From Phyto melanocephala (taxonomy: Eukaryota > Arthropoda > Insecta > Diptera > Rhinophoridae): DNA of 64,000 bases. Positions 21,996-32,520 of this stretch are shown piece after piece; within the stretch, counting starts at the first letter, position 1; each line of letters starts with the position of its first letter. Both the position numbers and the translations under genes were made by a program. The stretch is from positions 109,675,833-109,739,832 of the forward strand of contig OW799233.1 of NCBI GenBank assembly GCA_941918925.1, read 5' to 3'. The notes beneath the pieces are model-generated. The model was not told the DNA's origin and did not search any database. It saw only the letters and a list, made by a program, of their open reading frames with translations.

Positions 21996-22839
21996 TGCTC
22001 CACTTAATATAGAATTTCTATATAATATAATGTTGATGGTACTATTATTTTTTAAAAATTATATTAAAAAAGGTATATAATAGCCTTACTGATAGGTTTA
22101 ATGGAATTGAAGTTATAGGTAAAACCCCTTATCATGGAAACAAAACATAAAAATTCGAATCAATAATTTATCAAAAAAAAAAAAAAAAAAAAATAAAATA
22201 AAATAAATATATACGGAGAGATGTGCACATATATATAGACATACAATAAACACACAAACAATAAGCTTTTAGTATTAAGTAAGCTTTAAATTAGAGTAAA
22301 TAAATATACTGATATTTTAATGTTACTTTCAAGAATAATTGCAATTATATTTTTTCTGTGTTAATTTTTTAAGAGTTCCTTACCATCAAAATAACGCATT
22401 ACACAAAAAAAAGTTGAAAGTACTAGAAAACACTTCTTCTCTACTTACAATTTGTCTTCTAAACCATTTTTTTTTAACACGGCGATGTCATTGGAGGCAA
22501 GTGGTTACGACGCTAGCTTACAAATAGGGACTAGTGTAAGTACTTATTACGGTTGCTTATAATTAGGGACTTAAATAAGAACTTTCTTTCATAGCAATTT
22601 AATAACTACTTGATTTTGATAACGTAAATAACCCATTAATATTATGGACTTACAGAAGTCGTTCGGTTCTTTTAAAGGGCGAAAATTCGGTTTGATTATT
22701 CTACGTTAATTTCAAATTTAAAAATCAGTGAAAGTCTATAAGTCAGCACTTTGTTAATAAAATGCTTTGCCGTTGTTGTCAAAATACTTATTACTTATAC
22801 CCTAAGCGTTATAAACTAAATGAGAATTATATAAAGTTA
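21996..22839. other. No gene recognised; poly-A run
   Basis: Contains an A run at about 22173-22192 followed by AAATAAAATAAAATAAATA. It could be the tail of an old retroposed sequence but no body was recognised. Confidence 0.4.
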
Positions 22840-23333
22840 CTAGCTAATACCCGGTGTGCTTCGCCACCCCAAACTTTAGTATTTAATTCGTATGGCAGGT
22901 GCCACGCCCACTATTGGTAATGCACCCATTTCTTGCCTAAATGTTCATTTGGGTGTCAAAGTTGCTCTTGCAAAAATTTACTACTCTAATCGATATCGTT
23001 TTCCAAGTATACGAATTTTAGTATTTAATTCATGTGGCCACGCCTACTATTGCAAGTCCGCCCGTTTTTTACCCAAATGTTCGTGTGAATGTCAAAGTTT
23101 ACCGTACTTAATTTGAAGACTCTAGCTGCATTAACTTTCGTGATATATAATATTTAATACTTATTATTTAATAGGGCGTGGCACCCCGCCTACTTACAAT
23201 TTCAAACCAAAGTATAGCCTAAAGTTCCTTCCAGACATACAGGCCGTTTAACCATCTATAAAGCACAAACAAACATACAAACATACAAACATATAAACAT
23301 ACAAACACACATTGATTTTTATATATAGATAGA
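22840..23333 (-). mobile_element. Non-autonomous Helitron (copy B2)
   Basis: Same family as 1778-2449, same orientation. The minus strand starts TCTATCTATATATAAAAATC (complement ending 23333, followed by T) and ends at CTAG (complement at 22840-22843, preceded by A). It carries one fewer internal 142-bp unit than B1 and lacks about 40 bp near the ACAAACATACAAACATA stretch, so copies vary in length. Confidence 0.78.
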
Positions 23334-23460
23334 TGTTTTTAAAGGGCTTCTAGAAAATTTCGCAACAAGAAATTGAATTGTGTGTTTATCTAAGCAAATG
23401 TTTGAAAATAAGTACTTACGCATCACATTATAAATCAAGTCACTACTAAAACATTTCTTA

Positions 23461-24023
23461 AGGAGTTAATACACGGCATGTTTTTTACATCTGACTTGAC
23501 AAATCCCATACTGATAAATATGAACATGTCGTGTGTTGCCTTTAAAACATTACTTCTGTAAGAAAACATGTGTTGAGACATCTGACAAAATTTCAATTAG
23601 AGCGCGCTCTATTTTCTTCTGTCAAAACATGTGACATCAGCCGTTGGCAGAAATCTTTGCTACTGCAAAGCAGTCAGCAACGGTTGCCTGTAAAAGTATA
23701 ATTTTGACAGACATGTAAATTTACATACGTCTCACAAATTTTAGGGTGCACCGGTGAACGAGCTAGTAGTGTGCTGGTCTGCTAGTTTGGTGGTTGTAGG
23801 TTCAATTCCCGCCAGATACTCTGGACTGTTGTGCTTCTATTTATCTTCTATTACAACTATTTCTATTCTTATTCTATTCTTCTCTTCATTTCTATATTAA
23901 GGCGTCACCGTGGACCGTAATGGTCTCCGGGTGAGGGTTACTTTGCACCACCCTTACCTACCTACCTACCTACCTCACAAATTTTAGAGTCAGATGTAAA
24001 AAACATGGCGTGTATTTCAGTCT
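23461..24023. mobile_element. PIF/Harbinger-type MITE with a nested SINE
   Basis: The ends AGGAGTTAATACACGGCATG (left) and CATGGCGTGTATTTCAGTCT (right) are inverted repeats, with similarity continuing through TTTTTTACATCTGACT. TTA flanks it at 23458-23460 and 24024-24026. The unsplit relative at 19590-19740 has a single TTA at that point, which fits the 3-bp duplication typical of PIF/Harbinger elements. There is no transposase frame. A SINE has inserted inside at 23745. Confidence 0.8.
23745..23975 (+). mobile_element. tRNA-headed SINE (copy 3), nested in a MITE
   Basis: The head GGTGCACCGGTGAACGAGCT is followed by 'GTAGGTTCAATTCCCGCC' with the pol III B box. The body is shared with copies 1 and 2 ('GGCGTCACCGTGGACCG', 'GGTCTCCGGGTGAGGG') and the tail is (TACC)n. 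The target duplication CTCACAAATTTTAG appears at 23731-23744 and 23974-23987; its first bases overlap the tail. Confidence 0.88.
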
Positions 24024-24113
24024 TTAGTAAGACTAACGATATGTAAAAGTCATTGAAAAGTACGATGTTTAATCAAAGCAAGTCATTACCTGGCTTTTGT
24101 TCTAAAATAAAAG

Positions 24114-26741
24114 TATATTTCAGATCCCTTAAAGGTGATCAAGGAAGTTGATCGAAATATTGAAAAGAAATAATAATAAAAGTAAATAAATTAAAAAGGA
24201 ATATACAGTTATACAGATTTTTTTCAATTTATTTATAACATTTAATAACCTCTGGCCGAATTAATAATGCAATACAAAAGGTCGACCAAAACATTTTTTA
24301 TATTTAAATAAACAAAATAATTTAGTACCGTGAAAGTACTCGCTTAAAGTGCATATAATTGTACATCACTATCAAAAGAATAAATGTCATATAGAAAGTG
24401 GTTCTTTGGTAGTGACACATTGAAATCAGATATTGTGAGAAAAAACTTTAAAAATAGCAAAAATTTGCGCAACTAAATCATATTTACCTCAAGTAATTTT
24501 AAAATAGTATGCAACTATCTAGTGCAGGTATCTTTTGAAATGATTTTTTGAAAGTACCAACGACCTTTGCCAGCACTTTTATTGTTATTGTTGTCAAGGT
24601 TTTATGTGTTTTGTTTTTCGAAATGAGCAAATGTCGATGTTTGCTTAGCATAAATTACGCATAAGTCACGCATCATCCTAGTTAAATTTATATAAAATAA
24701 TGGGTTATAAAAAAATCGCATGTGCGCTACAAAACACACATGCACATCCTTGGCTTTTATATTGTCCCATTTTACCTCAAAGATTTTGTTAAAGCATGCA
24801 GTTACACATAACATCAAATTTTGTGTGCCTTACTATTAAAGTTCTGCAGGTATAAAATAATAATAATTTTGTATGTGTGGTGTATTTGTACTACCTTCTG
24901 TGCCACTAAAATTTCTTTACAACTTTCCATTTGTTACGAAATTACTCACATAAATTTAAGTGATCCTCAATAGTGGAGATATAAACTTATACGCCATAAA
25001 AGAACCTTTGGCAGACCCTCGATAATTTCTTTAATTTAATAATTTTATCTACTAATTCATTATCGGTATTTAAATTTGTATCTACAAGTAGACACGTCAA
25101 TATATTTTTAGGCAGACATTTTGATAACATGGCCAACATGTGGTGCCGCCTGAACTTCCAGCCAGTAAATAGAAGAAATAATGGAATGTACACTGAGGCG
25201 ATAAAAAAAAAACTCATTTTCGATAACCTTAACTTTGTATTTAATCTGTGTACTATCAGTAATATATTCCAAGTTCACGTTCTTAAATCAAATTGTCCAA
25301 ATAAATGTTTTAAGAAAATTTTTCAAAAACCTTTTGATTTATTTCAGTCATATGCGCTTAATAAAATTTTTTATTTATCAATAATCGTAAAAAATGCTTA
25401 AGCATAAACTTCAAAACTGCCAGCCATAAATTTCATCAATATAAATTTGCCAAATAATTTAATTCGTTAATGATGACAATAAATAATTTTTATTTTATTA
25501 ACGCTCTTTTGTGGCTTATAAAAAGACCAACAGCCATTTTTTACTTAGAATAAAGAGGCATAATAAAGTGGCTCGTAAACGTAAAAGGGTTTTTATTTAT
25601 TATTTGTGCTGATTTTGTTTTTATACAATAAAAATCAAATAATAGTAGTGTGAGCAGGCAACAAAAATTGATAAGAGGCAATCAAATTGTATAGAGGTGT
25701 TTTACCGTTAAATCTTAACTCTTTTTCCTACGCACACACATAAATAATCGAATTATACTAAAAACACTAACAACTTCTTCTTACACATTGTTATTGTTTG
25801 TCTACACTAAATGGCTTTTCGTATTCCCTTTAATGTATTGTATGTATTAAGGATTTACTTTTAGTCGTATTGAAAATATGTGTGTAAAGATTGGAAAACA
25901 AATTTACAATGAGACTAATAATAATGAGAATTTGTTAAATTTTTAATTTCAACTAAAGAGGCGGGATCTTCAAAATGAATTTTGTTTTATTCCAGCTAAA
26001 AGGGCTTTTCTAACGTGTTATCTACGTGTGTGTATGTGTTGGTGTAAAATCATCCATTAAAATTAAATTCTACGGCATGCTAACGATTTTCTTTTCAAAA
26101 TTGTAAATTTTACCCAAGACTTGTTTTATCTTCTTATCTTATTAAGCTTAAAAATATAAAATTCGTTCACACATTTTTTTTTATTTATTGCATTTGTGTA
26201 AGTAAGCGTGTCAAAATGTTTGTGCAAAAACGTGAATTATTTAGAGGTAAATACACGGTTTGTACGTATGAACGTACTTAGCTCTTATGAAATTTTTATT
26301 CCATAAAAGTTTTATAATACAAAATTAAAATTTAATTCCAGTGTATGATAGAGCATTTACAATGTGAAATCTTTACTATGAATTAGGCCAATATTGAATA
26401 TTGCTGACAAACATGACAAAAAAAAAATTCTATAAAGATCTATAATAATTTTATTTATTGGCGTATTATGTTCACAGAGAACTAATTAAATATTTAACGA
26501 ATTGAGAGGTACCTTAAATAAACGAGCTATCTGCAAAAGCATGATTAAGTCCAAGTGGCTTTTGTTTACTAATAAAAAAATAAGTTAAAGTTTATTTACG
26601 CTGCACAATGTTAAATGCAATCTGGTATTTTAATTTTGGTTTAATAGAAATATTAAGGTATATTTGGATTTAACAAGATAAAGAACTTTTTCAAAAACTA
26701 TTTTTGATGTATGGAGAGTCACTGCTATAGCCTTTGTACTT
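24114..26741. other. No gene recognised
   Basis: About 2.6 kb of AT-rich sequence without a supported gene or clear transposon. Frames at 24602, 24987 and 25129 show no motif and overlap on opposite strands. Confidence 0.45.
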
Positions 26742-27310
26742 TAGGTTAGGTTAGGTAATAAGGCTGATGCAAATTTACCTTCACATTCTCACCCAGACCC
26801 CAATATTGTCCATTGTGAAGCCTTAGTAAAATATTGTAAAAAAAGTAAAAGAAAGAATGAAAAATTAAGATTGTTGACGAAAAAACAGGTAGTGGTCATT
26901 AAAAAAGAGCTTCACTTTACATTTGACCTGTTCACAGTCTCTTACTGGACAACCAGGTCAGTCTCATTATGAATCCTACCAAATTTTCAAGCCCACAGCC
27001 CGGGACATCCCCCAATTTATCCAGAAAGCTATTACCTAGCCATTTCAGCTTGTTGTTCTGCAGTCTAGGACAATGACACAGAATGTGCTTAACTATCTCC
27101 AACTACTTCAGATCCTCACACAACCTGCTCTTATCCGGCAGGTCTGATCCCATTCTCACCGCCATCCTGCCTAACAAACAATGGCCCGTGATAATACCTA
27201 TAATGCTTCCAACGCAGACCCTACCCTTGTCTATAAGCGAAACCAAATCGGACTTTCTAAGTAACGGCCTCTTGTGCTTTAATTTTATTTTTTTAATTTC
27301 TTAATAAATG
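26742..27310 (-). mobile_element. 5'-truncated LINE, 3' end with RNase H fragment
   Basis: On the minus strand a degraded RNase H-like C-terminal coding region (26932-27272) is followed by a 3' untranslated part, AAGCCTTCACAATGG near 26820 (complement) through 'GCATCAGCCTTATTACC', and a tail of (ACCTA)n-like repeats ending at 26742. Loss of the reverse transcriptase portion is the usual 5' truncation of LINEs. The 3' part matches the bodies of the SINEs at 16937, 19215 and 23745. Confidence 0.72.
26932..27272 (-). pseudogene. LINE ORF2 RNase H domain, C-terminal fragment
   Basis: The minus-strand frame contains SIIGIITGHCLLGRMAVRMG, a zinc-knuckle-like 'CEDLK*...VKHILCHCPRLQ', then 'LKWLGNSFLDKLGD' and LENLVGFIMRLTWL before a TGA at 26932-26934. 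This is the tail of the RNase H region of R1/LOA/I-type LINE polyproteins ('TGHCLLG.HA.R.G' ... 'E.LLC.CP.L...R'). One internal TAG interrupts it. Clade assignment within the RNase H-bearing LINEs is not possible from this piece. Confidence 0.72.
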
Positions 27311-27319
27311 AACTTGTAC

Positions 27320-28089
27320 CCCAAAAGAGCACTACATTCGGCTTCACCGAATTTTTTTACCCACCACCAATTTTGTGTAGTACTTTTTAACCACAGAGTT
27401 TATGATTTTGTTATAAGCAAGCAGTAATCACTATGGAAATTCTTTTTATAATAAAGTATGTATTAATTTCTGTGCATAAGTTCGATAGTTAAAAATTTGA
27501 TTTCTTAAATTTTTTACAACAATGGAACCTTAAGTATTTCCACCACAAGAGTGATACTATTCACTCTTTTCTATCACAATATTGTATTTTTACGTAAACT
27601 TGCCAGCTAACGTTGGTTAAAAGGTAATTTTAAATTAGTGTGGCCATGGCACTTCCTTCTTTTAAAACAGTATAATTAATTAAAAGAACACAAATTTTAT
27701 AAAAATTTTAAATACAGTAGACTATGCCACATGTTAGAGGTGGGCGTTACAATAGACTTGTCATGATCGTTTTTGCTAATGCACTCAACATAGGTATTGC
27801 AATACAGAGTCTTTTGTTTCTCCACAATCTTAATCTGTAGTGAATTATATGGTTTGAAAAAAAAGGTTAGAAGTTGGCATGTCTCTCTTATTATCTGTTA
27901 TTAAAATAGACATGATGGACAGACGGACATACAGACAGACGGACACACTTAACTAGGCCATTCTAAAACGAAACCAGAACTAAGACTATCTATACTAGTT
28001 AGGTCTTACATTAATGTTTTAATGTGTTACAAACGTAGTGACAAAATGAGTATAACCCCGGGCCATTTTTTTCGAAGTGGGTATAAAAA
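27320..28089 (-). mobile_element. DINE-like element, family II (copy e)
   Basis: Starts with a degenerate AGAGCACTACATTCGGCTTC / ACCGAA hairpin and TTACCCACCACCAATTTTGT. It has the GACGGACATACAGACAGACG tract at about 27920 and ends CCCCGGGCCATTTTTTTCGA, AGTGGGTATAAAAAC. Internal tandem units and the mariner insertion found in the 57936 copy are absent; the site reads 'TTTCTGTGCATAAGTTCG'. Confidence 0.7.
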
Positions 28090-29607
28090 CACAGACTATT
28101 ATTAGGAAAGTTTTTTGTTATATTTTTAAGTTGCCATAATAAGATTTCATGACACAATTGGGCTCAGCTACATCCTAATCTTAGCTTTGAATTCTTTTGG
28201 GAATATCTTTCATTCTGTCATAAGGAAGTGCATTTAGCTATTAATGTTAAATTATGAATGTATAGCCAAGATGATCCTGCGGTTTCTTGAATTTCTTGAA
28301 CTTTATTTAATAACATTTCAATATTAATATTAAAAATCCTTACGTACTTAATATTTAACTTAATAAGTACTTACTTAAGTTAAAATTTTTAACAATGATA
28401 AAAAATCTTAAATGTCTTACGCTCTTTTAAAATGGGATCTAGCAATTGCAAAAACGTTGCTGCCGTGGTATTTCGGCTTACTTCATATGTATGGGCATTA
28501 TTTTCTGGGCATGAGCATTTTTGACAGCTAAAAACGCTTCCTACATATGTTTAAGTTTTGCTGTTACTTTTAAAGTTTGAAGTTTGAACAGTCGCTACGA
28601 AATAAACTTTTAATACTTGATTATTATTCATGACTTTTAATTTTAATGTGGTACTTAATTGTGTTTCTTTATTTTATCTTTAATAATGATTTAAGTTTAA
28701 AAAAATATATATGACTTTTAATGATTTAATAATAAAAAGTATAAAATTAAAAGTGAGAGCTTCCAAAAACTTTTCAATAATTTTAATCACAGTTTGAGCC
28801 TTTTAATACACTTAAGGAGTTGTGCACTTAAAGGCAATTTTTTTATAGCCTTTTATTTATATTAAAAATTTCCCCCAAACAACAACAGTGTTCTTTACGA
28901 TTTTCTTAAAATTAAATTAAAAGATAAAGCTTTAATTTCCTTAGATTCTTTTACAGTTCTATTGATACGACAATTTTATACCAAGTGACAATGTTGACAA
29001 TGCGCACAAATTTTATCTTATGCCAACAAACTGATAACAAGTTGAACTCCTAACTTTTTAAAATTATCGTGAGCGGACATTGAAAATGAAAGAAATTTGT
29101 GTAAAAAGAATGGAATGTTCCTTCTAAAGTACGTGACTTAAAAGTAACCATAAAAAATGGTAATTACCTCAAAGTCAACATCGCTAATGGAGACAATAAA
29201 TCATTTCTGTGTCGTTGTTTTTGAAGCCATTTTCTTAATACTCTGTGCTAACTAGAAATTGCAGGCAGTTTTTTTTTTTATTTTATTATATAGAAAAAAT
29301 TCATAACAGCTATTACCATAGATACAGTATATTTTTAAAATATTTTATAAAATATTCCCTAAAAACCCATTACAAAAAAAAAAAAAAAAAAAAAAAATCG
29401 AAAATTTTTTATAAAAAACTTTTACAAAATGTAAATCCATTATTTTAGCTGTAGGTTATTTTCATAAATTTACAAAATTTATACTTACAAAAAAACAACA
29501 GATTAAAGAAAGAAGAATTTTCTTAAATTAAAAATAAAAAATAAGAACAAATAAAAACACTCGCAATAAACAACAAAGTGATAATAAAAACAAAAAACAA
29601 AAAAGGA
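28090..29607. other. No gene recognised; 24-base poly-A
   Basis: AT-rich, with an A run at 29374-29397. No convincing retroposed body precedes it. Short frames here are compositional. Confidence 0.45.
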
Positions 29608-31095
29608 ACAAGTAAGTGCTCCTTATTTGGCCTTGCCAGATCTGATAATACCCTTCACTATCATGTACATATGTAGGCAAAGTGACGACATCGTAGCTTA
29701 TGAATATTGATATGAATATTGATGAGGTTGAGAAAAAAATTTCCATTATATTGTTTTGAACGCCATCTACACTTTTTCATCACTTGGTTTTTTCCACTCG
29801 TCAAGACCTTTCGTTTGATAGCAAGATTGAGCGGGTTAAAGGGGTAATATTTTTAAGTTCTAGCTTTCGCCCATTTATAAATTTTTTGTACGCCATTTTG
29901 TAGTAGCGGACGTTTTGGTTTTTAAATTTTTGTCTCGCTTGTCAATCCTTTGCGTTTACTAGTCATATCATAAGCTGTAAAAAATCGATTTCAGCTTGTA
30001 AGTTTTGTAAGAAAATACAAGTAAAAGTGCTATATTCGACCGTGCCGAATCTTAAATACCCTTCACAACGTCTAATAAAAATATAAATATTATATAAAAT
30101 AAATAAAATCTTTTTTTGGCTAAGCTGGGATTCGATGCCACGTTTACTCTAACCAGTATATGTATGTTGCTGTTGTAGTTGTAAAAAAAACGAGGTGGTC
30201 GTGGTTTTTTGCTCATGTCTCAGAAAGTTATGCGGCGATTGTGATGAATTTCAATAGCGATTCATTCCCGGATATTTCCAAAAGATCGATACCATACTCA
30301 GATCTGAGGAACATATAGTTGCTTCTAAAAGTTGATTTCAACCAACACAAGGACAGACGGTCAGGGCTTAATCGACTCCTCTATTCATAAGCTTTCAGAA
30401 AATATACACTTTATGGGGTCGAAAATGAAAATTGTAGAAATTACAAACGGAATGACAAAGCTATATATACCCTTGTGCACCACAGGTGAAGGGTATAACG
30501 CAGAAGCAGCTGTATTGTGGTGCTTGTATCTCATCAGTTTGTTGTAAACCAGTTCGTTAGTTTTTCTTAAAAAAAGTTTTCAAGACTACGGTTTGTTTCC
30601 GAAACAACTTTTCTTATTCTACTGCTTTTAACTATAAGATATTTTGTATTGTTGTATTAGGAAGCCAAATGTTTTTTAATAAATAAATTTGTTGTCTTAA
30701 ACTGTAAGAAAAATATTTTTGCTTATAACTTTGCAGCTTTATTAAACATTTTTATAACAAGAGAGATAATATATTTAAAAGAACTTTATCGAAAAGTGTA
30801 TTTATGTTATCGAAACGCTGAAAAATTTTATTTTTTGTAAAATAATGGGGCAAATAGAGGCGGTCAAACTGAGTTTTAATAGCAATTTATAGATAATTAA
30901 TAATGAAAAAATATACCATATAGATTAGCTGTGTGTAACATTTGAGGTTTTTTAAAATTTAATTTTAAGCAACACAAGGAAAGATAGACAGACAGACAGA
31001 CATACAGACGGTGATCGACCAACAGAGTCATAAGCTATTTGAAAGTATATGCTTCATGGGGTTAAAAATAGGCGAAACAGGTGAAAAGTTTTAGT
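29608..31095 (-). mobile_element. DINE-like element, family III, apparently split by DINE family I copy c
   Basis: The left end ACAAGTAAGTGCTCCTTATT with 'TTGGCCTTGCCAGATCTGAT' and AATACCCTTCAC parallels the CAAGTAA...ATTCGGC end of other DINEs. At 29960 'CATATCATAAGCTGTAAAAA' and 'ATCGATTTCAGCTTGTAAG' is the family III internal block. After copy c, a decayed (GACA)n tract at about 30995-31015 and 'GCTTCATGGGGTTAAAAATA' look like the matching other end. Joining both parts into one element is an inference from order and orientation. Confidence 0.5.
30017..30497 (-). mobile_element. DINE-1-like element, family I, internally deleted (copy c)
   Basis: ACAAGTAAAAGTGCTATATT and CGACCGTGCCGAATC begin it. 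The AT core is short, then 'GGTGGTCGTGGTTTTTTGCT', 'CACAAGGACAGACGGTCAGG' (GTCY tract reduced to about one and a half units), 'CACTTTATGGGGTCG' and the final GCACCACAGGTGAAGGGTAT. About 250 bp of the core is missing relative to copy b. Confidence 0.78.
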
Positions 31096-31406
31096 TGTTC
31101 TCACTCAATAATGGTAGAAAATAGAAATCATTGTTAGCACGAATACGAGTTTAATATTTAAAACAGCTGAAAATTATGGAATGGTTTAGTTGGTACGTTG
31201 AAGTTAATTCCAATAAGCAGTAACTCAGAGTCAACATCATCATGAATTTTTTCGAGGAGAAATGAAATACTAAGAATTTTTGCACGATTTTAGAATGCGA
31301 AATAACAAAAGGGAGTTTAAATTTATTGTTAATCATTTGTTCTGGCTTCAGTTCATTTTCTCATTATAAATTTTGCAAAAATTCTTCCGATATTAGCCGA
31401 TTAGAA

Positions 31407-31615
31407 CAATTTCGGTGCTCCGGTAGACTAGTCAGTAGTATGCTGGTCTACTAGTCTGGGGGTTGCGGGTTCGATTCCCGCCAGAGATTCTCGACTGGTC
31501 TGCTTCTATTTCTCTTCTTTTCTATTCTATTCTTTCTATTCTATACAGGTATCGCAGAGGTATCAATATGATGGCCCTAACTGAGCTGCACCACAGCTGC
31601 CTGTTCTACCTAACC
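31407..31615 (+). mobile_element. tRNA-headed SINE, second subfamily (copy 4)
   Basis: The head (GGTGCTCCGGTAGACTAGTC, 'GGGTTGCGGGTTCGATTCCC', GCCAGAG) is the same as in copies 1-3, with a perfect T-arm. The 3' half is different: after the TTCTATTC stretch it reads 'GCAGAGGTATCAATATGATG', 'GCCCTAACTGAGCTGCACC' and ends 'CTGTTCTACCTAACC'. Target duplication TAGCCGATTAGAA lies at 31394-31406 and 31616-31628. Its 3' partner LINE is not visible in the window. Confidence 0.88.
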
Positions 31616-31847
31616 TAGCCGATTAGAAGCTAAGATTTCATCATCAGCACTCCTTATGGGTTTACTCATATAAATTAGTGCATCTCAGAAAAAAAAAAAA
31701 ATGGAAACAGTACAAAGTCAATTACATTTTTAAGACATCTAAATCTGCACTATTGATTCATTTTAAACGAATCCCTTAATACAAACTAATTGGTTATAAA
31801 TTAAGCGATTAAAAATGAGTGAAATATCATGCAAAATAAAAGGTCAC

Positions 31848-32520
31848 CTAATAAGAGTGATATGATTTCTTTAAAAAAAACACACTTATTGTTAAGAAAA
31901 TTCATCTGAGTGGTGCAGTAAATAAACAAGACTGTCGATTCTGGTGCGAATTAGTCATGAAAACTATTACATTCACCTAAATGGTCAGTTTGGTGTGGTT
32001 GTTGGTCTGGTGGAATCATCGGTCCGTACTTTTTTTAAATTAAGCTCTACCGTTACTGTCAATAGACAGCGGTATAGATTGCTGATAACCAACTTTTTGT
32101 GAACGAAATTGAAAAAAGTTGATCTTGACAACATTTGGTTCCATCAAAACGGGGCTACGTGTCACACAGCACATGCAATAATTGAATTATTGCGAGAAAA
32201 TTTCGAAAAAGAAATTGTGATATTGAATGGCTTCCAAGAAGTTGTGAGTCATTAATCTTTTAAAATAAACCAGACTTTCTTAAAGCTTTTCAAGTCAATA
32301 TTGAACATGCCATTCATGACATACGACTTGATTTAGTGGAAAAAGTGATGGAAAATTGGGTTCATCGAACTTGTTCCTGCAGAATAAGTCGTGGAGCCAT
32401 TCGAATGACGTTTTATTTAGAACTTAATTGTATAGATTTTACTTCACATTAAATAAAAAAACTTTTAAGTTTCCTTAACAATAATTGTGTTTTTTTAAGA
32501 AATCATAACACTCTTATTGG
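31848..32520 (+). mobile_element. Mariner-type element, deleted, long TIRs
   Basis: The left end TAATAAGAGTGATATGATTT and about 30 further bases (to TTATTGTTAAGAAAA) are inverted at the right, ending ATCATAACACTCTTATTGG. Inside, plus-strand coding scraps read DNIWFHQNGATCHTAH and AIIELLRENFEKE (second Asp changed to Asn in QNGA). Near the end come IEHAIHDIRLDLVEKVMENW and 'VHRTC', a mariner transposase tail. The N-terminal half and third-Asp segment are deleted or scrambled. The element is about 670 bp and dead. Confidence 0.78.

Larger units (their letters stand above)
23395..24110 (+). repeat. Unclassified repeat, copy split by a Harbinger-type MITE
   Basis: The flanks (CACATTATAAATCAAGTCAC on the left; AGTAAGACTAACGATATGTA and AGCAAGTCATTACCTGGCTT on the right) are continuous in the inverted copy at 19590-19740. 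They are separated here by 563 bp plus a TTA duplication. Confidence 0.65.

Noticed and set aside
25129..25401. 90-codon frame with an apparently complex N-terminus
   Set aside because: It overlaps an antisense frame, shows no recognisable domain, and becomes AT-driven Phe/Asn/Lys sequence; no evidence for an exon.
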